In this document: positions 1 through 8,027 of the stretch, piece by piece
Layout: every line of letters begins with the position of its first letter
How positions within the stretch are numbered: the first letter of the stretch is position 1
Origin: an uncultured Sutterella sp.
Lineage (GTDB): Bacteria > Pseudomonadota > Gammaproteobacteria > Burkholderiales > Burkholderiaceae_F
Length of the DNA stretch: 16,825 nucleotides
Direction of reading: 5' to 3'
NCBI GenBank assembly: GCA_905192805.1
Contig: CAJJMF010000035.1
Coordinates: forward strand, 1-16,825
Made by a program: the position numbers and the translations under genes
Notes under the pieces: model-generated
Databases searched by the model: none
Seen by the model: the letters and a program-made list of their open reading frames with translations, nothing else
What the model was told of the DNA's origin: nothing

Positions 1-3000
1 ATCCAAGACTTCGACGTTCACTAAGCGCGCTTCAAACTGTTCGCTTTCGTTACGCACGAAGTGCGGCCAGTGTTGTGCCCCCGGAATCAAGTCGCGCAAC
101 TGACTCATCATCTGGCAACCGTTACAGATCCCCAGACCAAAGGTGTCGGGACGCGCAAAGAATTCCGAGAACATTGCTAAGAGACGATCGTTATAGAGCA
201 CCGTACGGGCCCAACCGCCGCCCGCGCCCAACACGTCCCCGTAGGAGAAACCACCGGCGCAGGCAATGCCCTTAAAGCTCTTTAAGTCGGAGCGCCCCGT
301 CAAGAGGTCCGTCATATGAAGGTCATACACGTCAAAGCCCGCACGGGTAAAGGCCGCAGCCATTTCGGTTTGACTATTGACCCCTTCTTCACGCAAGACC
401 GCCATCACGGGACGCGCCCCCGTGAGGATGTAGGGCGCTGCCGGGTTTTCTTCGACCGCAAAGGTCGTGTGAGCAAAAAGCCCTGTGTCGGCCTTGTCCG
501 CAATACGACTAAATTCTTGGTCGGCACACAAGGGATTATCACGACGTCGGGCAATCGAGTGCGACACTGCTGTCCAGGCTTCCTGCATTTCCACGCGGGA
601 GGCCGTTAACACGTCCGCCCCGTTATTCAAGACGCGTAACGTATCGGAGTCGTTCACTTCCCCAATGAAGTGCGCGAGGTGGCTTAACCCCATTTCGCGC
701 ACGACGCGCACCACGTCGTTGACGCGGTTTTCAGGCACCGCCAACACCATCCCGAGTTCTTCATTAAAGAGGGCGTTCACGGCTTCGGTCGACTGGGTTA
801 AGGACGTGATATCCAACGTGACGCCACGGCGGGACGCGAACATCATTTCCGCAATCGTCGCGACTAAACCCCCGTCCGAGCGGTCATGGTAGGCCGTCAC
901 TAAGCCCGCATCGGCCAATTGACGCACGGTCGAGAAGGCACGCGCCAAGAGAAGCGGATCGTCCATATCGGGCGCCGTATCGCCAAAGCTTTGCGTCACT
1001 TGTGCCAAGATGGAGCCGCCTAAGCGCGCACGCCCATCGCCCAAATCGAGCAATACCAACACCGTCGGGGTCTTGGGTAACTCAGGGGTCAACGTTTTAT
1101 GAATGTTTTTCACCGGGGCCGCTGCCGAGACAATCAAACTCACGGGTGAAGTCACGGACTTCTTATCGTCCCCTTCCGTCCACGTGGTCTTCATCGATAA
1201 GGAGTCTTTACCGACCGGAATCGAAATCCCTAAGCCCACGGTAAAGTCCGAGGCGGCTTTGACGGCATCAAAGAGTCGAGCGTCTTCGCCCGGTGCCCCA
1301 CAGGCCGCCATCCAGTTGGCCGAGAGTTTCACCGTCGACAAATCGACGCTTGCCGCCGCCATATTCGTAATCGCTTCCCCAATGGCTAAGCGCGAGGCTG
1401 CACGCGAATCAATGACGGCCACCGGGGTGCGTTCGCCCATGGCCATCGCTTCACCCAGCTCCGTTTCAAAGCCCAACGCCGTCACGGCGCAGTCCGCAAC
1501 CGGCACCTGCCAGGGACCCACAAACTGGTCGCGCACGACTAAGCCACCCACCGCACGGTCCCCAATCGTAATAAGGAAGGATTTGCTCGCCACGGTCGGA
1601 TGACGCAACACGTCAAGCAACGCGGTCTTCAAGTCCGCATGCTTCAATTCGAAGGGCTTCAAGGGCGTCACATCGTGTTCGACGTCACGGTGCGTGCGCG
1701 GGGTTTTACCCAACAGCACCGACATGGGCATATTGACCGCATCGTCTTTCTTGGTTTGCGTTAGACGTAGACGATCCTCTTCGGTGATTTCCCCTAAAAC
1801 GGCAAAGGGGCAACGTTCACGTTCGCAAAAGGCCGTAAACTTCTCTAACCCTTTCGGGTCCAAAGCAATCACGTAGCGCTCTTGGCTTTCGTTACACCAA
1901 ATCTCTAAGGGGCTCATCCCGGATTCTTCAACGGGAATCGCGTCCAAACTAAACGTTGCCCCACGGCCACTTAAGTCCGCCAATTCGGGCATGGCGTTCG
2001 AGAGCCCACCGGCGCCCACGTCGTGAATCGCTAAAATCGGGTTCGCTTCGCCCAAGGCCCAGCAACGATCGATCACTTCTTGCGCACGACGTTCCATTTC
2101 CGCATTACCGCGCTGCACGCTGTCAAAGTCGAGCGCTTCGCTATTGGCTCCGGTCGTCATGGAGCTCGCCGCCCCACCGCCTAAGCCAATACGCATCCCC
2201 GGGCCCCCTAACACAATCAGAAGCGACCCCACGGGCGGCACCGTTTTTTCGGTTTGATCGTCACGGATATTCCCAATCCCGCCCGCGAGCATAATGGGCT
2301 TATGGTAGCCGTAGCGCACCCCGCCCACATTGGCTTCAAACGTACGGAAGTAGCCTAACAAATTCGGACGACCAAATTCGTTATTAAAGGCCGCACCCCC
2401 CAAGGGGCCGTCCGTCATGATCGCGAGCGGCGTAGCAATACGACTGGGCGCCCCGTAGCGCTTGTCGGTCGCGGTGCCGTTCACCACGTCCGTGTCATTT
2501 TCAAAGGGCTGCTTCACGTCGTCCAAATAAAGGTTCGAGGTGGTAAAGCCCGTTAACCCTGCTTTGGGTCGCGCCCCACGGCCGGTGGCCCCTTCGTCAC
2601 GGATTTCCCCACCCGCGCCCGTCGAGGCGCCTGGGAAGGGCGAAATCGCCGTCGGGTGGTTATGGGTTTCCACTTTAAAGACGGTGTGGGTTTTTTCGGG
2701 TTTGGCTTCAAAGACGCCCGGCGTTAAATCCAAGTCGCGTTGACGCGGATAGAGTCGCGCCACGGTGGCACCTTCGAAAATGGCGGCATTGTCGGCATAG
2801 GCCGTAATCGTGCCTTGCGGGGCCATCTTATGCGTACGACGAATCATCCCAAAGAGGGTTTCTTCTTGTTCCACCCCGTCAATTGTCCAGCGGGCATTAA
2901 AGATCTTGTGGCGGCAGTGTTCGGAATTGGCCTGTGCAAACATCATCAATTCCACATCGGTCGGATTGCGTTGTGCCCGTTCAAAGGCGGCCATCAAATA

Positions 3001-3585
3001 GTCAATCTCATCCTCCGACAGCGCTAAACCCATGTCGACATTGGCACGCACAAGCGCCTCACGCCCTTCGTGGAGCACATCCACCGAGGCCATCGGTTTA
3101 CTCACCAAGTCCGTAAAGAGCGCCGTGGCGTCAAAGGGAAGGTCAACGACGCTCTCCGTCATCCGGTCGTGTAAGACGGCCGTAATCGCCGCTTTTTCAC
3201 TCTCGGACAAAGCGCGAATGGCGCTTACTTCATAGATCGTGCCACGTTCAATACGACGCACCGCATCAATCCCGCAGTTGACCGCAATATCGGTGGCTTT
3301 ACTTGCCCACGGGGAAATCGTCCCTAAACGCGGGATCACCCCAAAACAAAACGCGCCACTCAATGCCGGGCGAGCTTCATCGCCGTAATTAAGTAGCGCG
3401 GTTAGACGTTCGGTTTCCTGTTGGGTTAAGGCGCGAGCCGCGTGCACATAGTGCTTGTAGTGCGCTTGAAGGCCCTCGACCGTCGGGACTTGTTGACGGA
3501 TTTGTGCCAAAAGGCGATCACGACGAAAGTCCGAGAGCGCATCCGGCCCTGCCATTTCAAAGACAACACCCAATGTAGTGGTCAT
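1..3585 (-). CDS. purL: Phosphoribosylformylglycinamidine synthase (FGAM synthase), partial at 3' end
   Basis: PurL catalyses the fourth step of purine synthesis: FGAR + glutamine + ATP to FGAM, in the cytoplasm. From the ATG at 3583-3585 the frame is open for 1195 codons to the window edge. The start is supported by a GGAG ribosome site (minus strand, 3590-3593) and a typical N-terminus, MTTTLGVVFEMAGPDALSDF. Recognisable family blocks are NSEHCRHK (about residues 220-227), VETHNHP (305-311) followed by GGEIRDEGATGRG, the NWMAACGAPGEDA and IPVGKDSLSMKT blocks of the synthase core, and a C-terminal class I glutamine amidotransferase domain from about residue 1055. In that domain the nucleophile is Cys1154 in GICNGCQMM. 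The large single-chain PurL of E. coli has 1295 residues, so roughly 100 residues are missing, including the catalytic His-x-Glu. The gene is on its own strand, divergent from the next gene. Identity is certain. Confidence 0.98.
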   Translation of the reverse strand, partial: MTTTLGVVFEMAGPDALSDFRRDRLLAQIRQQVPTVEGLQAHYKHYVHAARALTQQETERLTALLNYGDEARPALSGAFCFGVIPRLGTISPWASKATDIAVNCGIDAVRRIERGTIYEVSAIRALSESEKAAITAVLHDRMTESVVDLPFDATALFTDLVSKPMASVDVLHEGREALVRANVDMGLALSEDEIDYLMAAFERAQRNPTDVELMMFAQANSEHCRHKIFNARWTIDGVEQEETLFGMIRRTHKMAPQGTITAYADNAAIFEGATVARLYPRQRDLDLTPGVFEAKPEKTHTVFKVETHNHPTAISPFPGASTGAGGEIRDEGATGRGARPKAGLTGFTTSNLYLDDVKQPFENDTDVVNGTATDKRYGAPSRIATPLAIMTDGPLGGAAFNNEFGRPNLLGYFRTFEANVGGVRYGYHKPIMLAGGIGNIRDDQTEKTVPPVGSLLIVLGGPGMRIGLGGGAASSMTTGANSEALDFDSVQRGNAEMERRAQEVIDRCWALGEANPILAIHDVGAGGLSNAMPELADLSGRGATFSLDAIPVEESGMSPLEIWCNESQERYVIALDPKGLEKFTAFCERERCPFAVLGEITEEDRLRLTQTKKDDAVNMPMSVLLGKTPRTHRDVEHDVTPLKPFELKHADLKTALLDVLRHPTVASKSFLITIGDRAVGGLVVRDQFVGPWQVPVADCAVTALGFETELGEAMAMGERTPVAVIDSRAASRLAIGEAITNMAAASVDLSTVKLSANWMAACGAPGEDARLFDAVKAASDFTVGLGISIPVGKDSLSMKTTWTEGDDKKSVTSPVSLIVSAAAPVKNIHKTLTPELPKTPTVLVLLDLGDGRARLGGSILAQVTQSFGDTAPDMDDPLLLARAFSTVRQLADAGLVTAYHDRSDGGLVATIAEMMFASRRGVTLDITSLTQSTEAVNALFNEELGMVLAVPENRVNDVVRVVREMGLSHLAHFIGEVNDSDTLRVLNNGADVLTASRVEMQEAWTAVSHSIARRRDNPLCADQEFSRIADKADTGLFAHTTFAVEENPAAPYILTGARPVMAVLREEGVNSQTEMAAAFTRAGFDVYDLHMTDLLTGRSDLKSFKGIACAGGFSYGDVLGAGGGWARTVLYNDRLLAMFSEFFARPDTFGLGICNGCQMMSQLRDLIPGAQHWPHFVRNESEQFEARLVNVEVLD

Positions 3586-3659
3586 AGTATCTCCGAGAGA
3601 ATGGTGAAGCGACACGAAGTCCTTCACACAAAAAGAATCGAAAGCAAAAACAAAAGCTC

Positions 3660-3687
3660 AACGTAGTCGTCCTTCGGGGTCTACGTT
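3660..3687 (-). other. Hairpin in purL leader
   Basis: AACGTAG (3660-3666) and CTACGTT (3681-3687) are perfect 7-bp inverted arms around a 14-nt loop. On the plus strand the loop could close further as CC-TTCG-GG. It lies between the predicted purL promoter and the purL start, about 75 nt before the ATG. No T-run follows it on the minus strand, so it is not an intrinsic terminator. It may be a leader structure; function unknown. Confidence 0.4.
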
Positions 3688-3728
3688 CAGATTTGGTCAT
3701 CGGTTGTGAGCCTTTCGGTGTGCGGTGG

Positions 3729-3737
3729 ATTATACCA
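3729..3737 (-). promoter_or_regulatory. Extended -10 promoter for purL
   Basis: On the minus strand this reads TGGTATAAT, a perfect TATAAT (3729-3734) preceded by the extended -10 TG. No good -35 hexamer lies 16-18 bp upstream (AGCACC at 3752-3757), as is common for extended -10 promoters. Transcription would start near 3722 and give a leader of about 135 nt before the purL ATG. Confidence 0.6.
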
Positions 3738-3977
3738 ACCCAACGCCTAGTGGTGCTGGTCTTTAGGGGGACTTTGTCACGGCCGACCCAAAAGGGTGGC
3801 ACTCACCGTAACTCGTGATCGTTTGTGTATTGTGTTGCCTAAAAGCCACAAGGAAGACAGAATCTCGGCCACTAAAAATTCGGATTTTTTATAGAGATTA
3901 CGCAAGAACTGCTATTCCCTTAAATCATTCATTGATCATAAATATTTAAAAATCTATCAAATAAGTTTTAGTTGCTG

Positions 3978-3983
3978 TATAGT
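3978..3983 (+). promoter_or_regulatory. Candidate -10 element for the autotransporter at 4047
   Basis: TATAGT matches five of six positions of the sigma70 -10 consensus and sits in an AT-rich tract, 63 bp before the ATG. The expected -35 position (about 3955-3960, TATCAA) is weak. An alternative is TTGATC (3932-3937) with TATCAA (3955-3960) at 17-bp spacing. Assignment is tentative. Confidence 0.3.
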
Positions 3984-4046
3984 AGAGCAAGTTATTCATT
4001 TAGACGGTTCCTTTCCGTCCACACTCACTTACTGGATTTTAAACCC

Positions 4047-6833
4047 ATGAAAAATACACTGACCAAACCAATCAACCTTGGTATTAGCCGTAGTTTCAAA
4101 AAATCTCCTCTCACTACTCACCTTCTCCTTGCCGTCAGCCTTCTAGCATTGGGTACCGCCCAAGCTGAAGATTTGGTCGTCAACGACGCCAGCCATCGTG
4201 TCGACGTCGATACGACCTATGACAATGTGACCATTACGCGTCATTGGGTGCCCCAAGGCAACGCTGAAGGTTTTGACGAGAAACTCCTTTATATTGGTAA
4301 TCCAGACATTCATCTCACCATTAATGGAGACTTCATCGCGGATGCCACCGCCGATGTGGGTGATAGTCCCACGGTTGGGAACATCACCACGCTGACGACG
4401 CACAGACAATCGGTTGTCAAAATTTTAGGGAATGTCTCCTCCATTACCCGCGTCAACGGCAGTAATGTGACGACGGGCGGTGCGAACAATTTTTACGTGA
4501 ATTTCGGCAGTACGTTAGATGTGGGGGGTGAAAACACCACGACGAAAATTTGGTCTATCGGGGCAAAGCCCGATGCCCTCACTGCGAAAGACAAAAGCAC
4601 GTTCACCATTCACAGCACACAAAACCAGATTGTTGGGTCGGTGGACTTCATTAACGAGCTCGACCGTAGTCAAGTCGACTTTATGGAGATCGCCAAAATA
4701 TTAAATGGCGGTAGAGAGCTCACGGATGGGGATACACCCGTTGATCCTGCCATCCATGATTGGATCATTCAGAGTTCCTACATTGGAGCCATTTTCGGTG
4801 GAGATCCAAACGCGTTGTTTGTACGCGATTTAGGACAGTTTATCAGTGATTACACCAATAAAGAGGCAGTAAATCATACCAAGGCGCTCGAAGCGGCGCG
4901 TCGCATCTTAGCGCTCGTTAAACCACCGTATGACACCTCATCAGGTAAAGACTCCTTGATGAAAATGACGCTCGCAGGTGAAAACAGTTACTGGTACGGT
5001 GATGAACAAAATGGGGCTAACGTCTACATTTCGGTCTCTGGTGTTACGGGCAGTGACTTTAGTGCAACGTATCCTCAAGTAGGCAACTTACTCGCCAACG
5101 GGCTCTTTACCGATATTTTGGAAGGCAAAAACTTTAACCCCGAGGCGGGCGGTACTCTAGATGTGACCTTGAAAGACGGTGCTCAGTGGACTTACTTTGG
5201 CATCGCGGATTCGCTCAGCAGTACCGTGCCTTTTAGTATTAACACAACCTTCCTAGGGTTTGTTCCCATTCATGCCGACATCGGCACACTCACCATTAAA
5301 ACCCGCTCGATTCCTAAACGTATCAGCGCGTTAACGCTTGAAGACGGTGGCATCGTCAATCTTTATGACGAAAACATCCTCGCGAAGTGGCGTGAAATCG
5401 GGCTTGACCAAGCGTTCCCCGAAGTGATGAACGTGAAGCACGACTACGTGCGTATTGGCGACTTGAAAGGTAACGGCGGTATCTTCCGACTCGATTTGAC
5501 TGACGATAAAGCCAATAGCGACATGATCTTCGTGGAAAAGGCCTCAGGCGGACCGGGTACGTTCAAGATTGAACCCTATGATCCCAATAAACTCACGGGC
5601 ATCACTGAAACGAACACGTTGCGCTTTGCCACGGTGTCCGCGGCAGCCAAAGATAACATCACCTTTGTCGACTCGATCAACATTAAGGGTGAACAGCTCA
5701 AAGACTATAAGCTCTACATCCGCAAGAAGCCCTACGATGTGAACGATCCCGAAAACGAAACGTACGAAAAGAAGGTATATGACGATGAAGCGGCCTTTGC
5801 TGAGGTCGCGAGTACGGATACCAGTGCAACAGCTCGCAGCGCACGCACCTACTACACCTTCAATTCGGCCGTCGATTTTGAAGGCGGTGAAAACTGGGAA
5901 ATCTATCGCTTTGAAAAGACCGATAACGAAAACGCCCTCAATATTCACCAAAGTCTTGAAAGTGGTTGGTACTACGCCCGCACCCTCGACCGTCTGCATC
6001 AGCGTTTAGGCGAAATTCGCTACGCCGATCAAGGCAATAAGGGTCTTTGGGCGCGCGCTCGCTATGAACGCTTAGACCAGCATTCGCTCAACCTGGATCG
6101 TACGATGGTACAAATCGGGACGGACTTCCGTAATACGGACCGCAACCGTATCGGTATCGCCTTTGACTACAACTGGGGCGATCAGGACTACGACCATATG
6201 AAGGGAAGTTCGGACCTGAAGGGTTACAGTGTGCTGTTCTATGACACCTGGCTCAAAGAAAACGGGGCTTGGATTGACCTCACGGCGAGCTTAGGACGTC
6301 AAAAGATCAAGTCCACGACGCCTTGGTCGGATGGCACGGAGTTCACCAGTAACTACCATCAAAACGTCTATAAGCTCGGTATTGAAGCGGGTCACAAGTT
6401 TGATCACCAGACCGATGCAGCAACCTACTTCATCGAACCGCAGTTGCAGTTGCAGTACACGCGTGTTGGCTCCACGTCGTTTACGACCAGCAACGATGTG
6501 AACGTCTCGATTGACTCCGCTAAGTCCCTCATCGGCCGTGCGGGCTTCCGTTTAGGTCGTGAATGGCTGAACGACGCAGGTCGCATGAATAACGTTTACC
6601 TCGTGGCGGACGTGTTGCGTGAATTTAGCAACGGTCAAAAAGGCGTGGCGACGCTCGGAATCGATAATACCTACCATGCCTGGGGTGGCAAGAGCACTTG
6701 GTACGACTTAGGGATTTCAACGCAAATGAGTCTCTCGGAACGTACTGCCCTGCACTTAGATCTTTTGAAGAACTTTGGTGCGGGCTACCATAATGCGTGG
6801 TTGGCGAACGTCAACTTCCGCTACACCTTCTAA
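4047..6833 (+). CDS. Autotransporter outer-membrane beta-barrel protein (type Va), unknown passenger
   Basis: A 928-residue secreted protein. Residues 1-40 form a Sec signal peptide with a basic n-region, a hydrophobic core (HLLLAVSLLALG) and a likely cut after AQA40. Residues about 41-640 are a passenger with scattered short beta-strand stretches; I recognise no enzymatic motif. Near residues 640-660, RTLDRLHQRLGEIRY looks like the helical linker threading the pore. From G666 (GLWARARYERLD) to the end is a beta-barrel of about 265 residues with alternating aromatic strands, ending NVNFRYTF with the terminal Phe expected for BAM-dependent insertion. I chose the ATG at 4047 over an in-frame TTG at 3972 because the signal peptide begins naturally there; no strong ribosome site precedes either. 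It has its own terminator. The barrel assignment is firm; whether the passenger is an adhesin or an enzyme is unknown. Confidence 0.92.
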   Translation: MKNTLTKPINLGISRSFKKSPLTTHLLLAVSLLALGTAQAEDLVVNDASHRVDVDTTYDNVTITRHWVPQGNAEGFDEKLLYIGNPDIHLTINGDFIADATADVGDSPTVGNITTLTTHRQSVVKILGNVSSITRVNGSNVTTGGANNFYVNFGSTLDVGGENTTTKIWSIGAKPDALTAKDKSTFTIHSTQNQIVGSVDFINELDRSQVDFMEIAKILNGGRELTDGDTPVDPAIHDWIIQSSYIGAIFGGDPNALFVRDLGQFISDYTNKEAVNHTKALEAARRILALVKPPYDTSSGKDSLMKMTLAGENSYWYGDEQNGANVYISVSGVTGSDFSATYPQVGNLLANGLFTDILEGKNFNPEAGGTLDVTLKDGAQWTYFGIADSLSSTVPFSINTTFLGFVPIHADIGTLTIKTRSIPKRISALTLEDGGIVNLYDENILAKWREIGLDQAFPEVMNVKHDYVRIGDLKGNGGIFRLDLTDDKANSDMIFVEKASGGPGTFKIEPYDPNKLTGITETNTLRFATVSAAAKDNITFVDSINIKGEQLKDYKLYIRKKPYDVNDPENETYEKKVYDDEAAFAEVASTDTSATARSARTYYTFNSAVDFEGGENWEIYRFEKTDNENALNIHQSLESGWYYARTLDRLHQRLGEIRYADQGNKGLWARARYERLDQHSLNLDRTMVQIGTDFRNTDRNRIGIAFDYNWGDQDYDHMKGSSDLKGYSVLFYDTWLKENGAWIDLTASLGRQKIKSTTPWSDGTEFTSNYHQNVYKLGIEAGHKFDHQTDAATYFIEPQLQLQYTRVGSTSFTTSNDVNVSIDSAKSLIGRAGFRLGREWLNDAGRMNNVYLVADVLREFSNGQKGVATLGIDNTYHAWGGKSTWYDLGISTQMSLSERTALHLDLLKNFGAGYHNAWLANVNFRYTF

Positions 6834-6856
6834 CACCCAGCCGTTAGCATCGATTG

Positions 6857-6896
6857 AGCGCCATTCTTCCTTCGTGGAGTGTGGCGCTTTTCTTTA
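6857..6896 (+). terminator. Rho-independent terminator of the autotransporter gene
   Basis: AGCGCCA (6857-6863) pairs with TGGCGCT (6882-6888). The stem continues inward with wobbles to a TTCG apex, and TTTTCTTT follows. It begins 23 bp after the stop codon at 6831-6833. Confidence 0.85.
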
Positions 6897-6902
6897 TGGA
6901 TG

Positions 6903-6956
6903 AAAAACCGCCCCACCCACTCAGTTCGAGACAAGGCTGAGGAAGATGAGGCGGTT
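6903..6956 (-). terminator. Orphan minus-strand terminator-like hairpin
   Basis: On the minus strand AACCGCC (6950-6956) pairs with GGCGGTT (6906-6912), an inner CTCAG/CTGAG pairing strengthens the stem, and a T-run follows. No minus-strand gene ends just upstream. It could be a backup terminator for the decayed gene at 7205-7699, the end of a small RNA, or a barrier to transcription entering from the right. Confidence 0.55.
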
Positions 6957-7001
6957 GAATCGCGATTTGGACTATTGACTCTTGCTATTCGCGAAATAGA
7001 A

Positions 7002-7023
7002 AAAGTGAACGCTCGTTCACTTT
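7002..7023 (-). repeat. Perfect inverted repeat, operator or minus-strand terminator
   Basis: Two perfect 10-bp arms (AAAGTGAACG and CGTTCACTTT) are separated by CT. The centre, TGAACG-CT-CGTTCA, has the shape of a TetR-family operator. Read on the minus strand, the same sequence is a hairpin followed by further T-rich sequence, so it could equally be an intrinsic terminator. No gene start lies beside it. Confidence 0.6.
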
Positions 7024-7131
7024 CATGAGATTTTAACATAGTCCGTCGCCTTTGGACCACGTTCTCCTCCTTTTGCGCGTTTATTTCACCCTATCTCCAT
7101 CCAATGGGATAGACCTAAGGTGAGACACGCA

Positions 7132-7174
7132 AGAAAAATTGCCTCCTCCCCTGAGCAAAGTGAAGAAGGCAATT
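7132..7174 (-). terminator. Terminator downstream of the YadA-type remnant
   Basis: On the minus strand AATTGCC (7168-7174) and GGCAATT (7137-7143) form a stem extended by TTCTTC/GGAGGA-type pairs, followed by TTTTTCTT. It starts about 30 bp beyond the stop at 7205-7207. Confidence 0.75.
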
Positions 7175-7204
7175 CAAAAACCCATGACCAGGTACGTTGG
7201 GTGA

Positions 7205-7699
7205 CTAGCGAGGCGAAACTTTCATGAGGGCTTTCAGTTCGTTAATCGCTTTCGCTAACTCAGCGACTTGGTTTTCCAAGGTTGCGTTTTGGCTCGCTAA
7301 CTGGGCGTTTTGGCTTTCAAGCGCCTGCACCTTCGTCAACAGCCCGCGCGTCTTGGCGTCTTGATCGTCCGCCAATTCTTTTTGCATCACGTAGCTGGCC
7401 GTGATCGGACTGGCTTGATAGCGTTCCGCCGCGGCTCGGTACTCGGTATCGTTTAACTTAAAGGATTTACCGCCAAACTTGAACGTAAAGCCCACGTTAA
7501 ACATCGGATGTTGATTGACCGCCACACCCGCATGGAGCATAAAACGTTCGCTCGTGTAGTGGGCTAGCCCTAAGGAGAGCGCATAGCTACCACGATAGCC
7601 CCCCATCGCCGCCATAAACTGCGTGGGCTGGAGCGGATCGTACTGAATGGGCTATAACCCAGCCAAGGCAGCCGAGGTAGCCCCCGCATCGCGAATATC
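7205..7699 (-). pseudogene. Remnant of a trimeric autotransporter adhesin (YadA-type anchor plus coiled-coil tail)
   Basis: Trimeric autotransporters end in a short YadA anchor that trimerises into a 12-strand barrel. In minus frame, DIRDAGATSAALAGL is followed by an amber codon (7652-7654) and then PIQYDPLQPTQFMAAMGGY and further anchor strands ending VGFTFKFGG. That order matches the YadA anchor, in which a readable residue is normal where the stop now sits; a Gln codon (CAG) changed to TAG would explain it. After the anchor come about 75 residues of Ala/Gln/Asn/Leu-rich coiled coil (AQLASQNATLENQVAELAKA), a C-terminal extension known in some family members. Upstream of 7699 the frame soon meets a TAA and the DNA turns AT-rich: no signal peptide, head or stalk remains. 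The 136-codon piece from the ATG at 7613-7615 is open but lacks a signal peptide, so export is unlikely. A nearby terminator survives. Confidence 0.82.
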
Positions 7700-7966
7700 A
7701 CTAAATATTTCTATTAACCTATTTTATTTGACTCTCTGACTGTCGTTTATAATGATGTATTATCGTCACAACTTTTAGCTAATCCGTACAGATGATTTGT
7801 ATTCAGCGGTATGACTTGAGTTGATTTTTATTTTATTTACACTGAAACGCTTGTTCTTCAAATTAATTGATATTAACGATTATTGTCGCCATTTTTCTAT
7901 ACACGGAGCGACGCTTTAGAGGATATCGAAACGGCTTCATGTCTTCCCTACGCAGCCAATCGATAT
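7700..7966. other. AT-rich intergenic region with no recognisable gene
   Basis: About 270 bp, markedly AT-rich from 7700 to 7900, lies between the trimeric autotransporter remnant and the nhaC terminator. I see no reading frame with coding character and no RNA gene. It may be the place where the missing 5' part of the adhesin gene was deleted or replaced. Confidence 0.6.
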
Positions 7967-8002
7967 GAAAAACGCCTCAAAGTATCGCTACCTTAAGGCG
8001 TT
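7967..8002 (-). terminator. Rho-independent terminator of nhaC
   Basis: On the minus strand AACGCCT (7996-8002) pairs with AGGCGTT (7971-7977), followed by a T-run (7972-7968). It lies 25 bp after the nhaC stop. Confidence 0.8.
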
Positions 8003-8027
8003 GCAAACTGACGACAGAACCGTTCGC

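Larger units (their letters stand above)
3586..4046. other. Divergent intergenic region purL / autotransporter
   Basis: This 461-bp gap contains no convincing gene. The 3600-3800 part holds the purL promoter and leader. From about 3870 the base composition turns strongly AT-rich, which fits the promoter region of the plus-strand autotransporter. The small reading frames here show no coding character. Confidence 0.7.

Noticed and set aside
3972..4046. Upstream in-frame extension of the autotransporter to a TTG at 3972
   Set aside because: It would put 25 basic/aromatic residues before a normal signal peptide, uses a rare start, and overlaps the candidate -10 region. The ATG at 4047 is better.
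5544..5999. 151-codon open frame on the minus strand inside the autotransporter
   Set aside because: It lies wholly within the well-supported plus-strand gene, has no ribosome site or family resemblance, and is explained as an antisense shadow.
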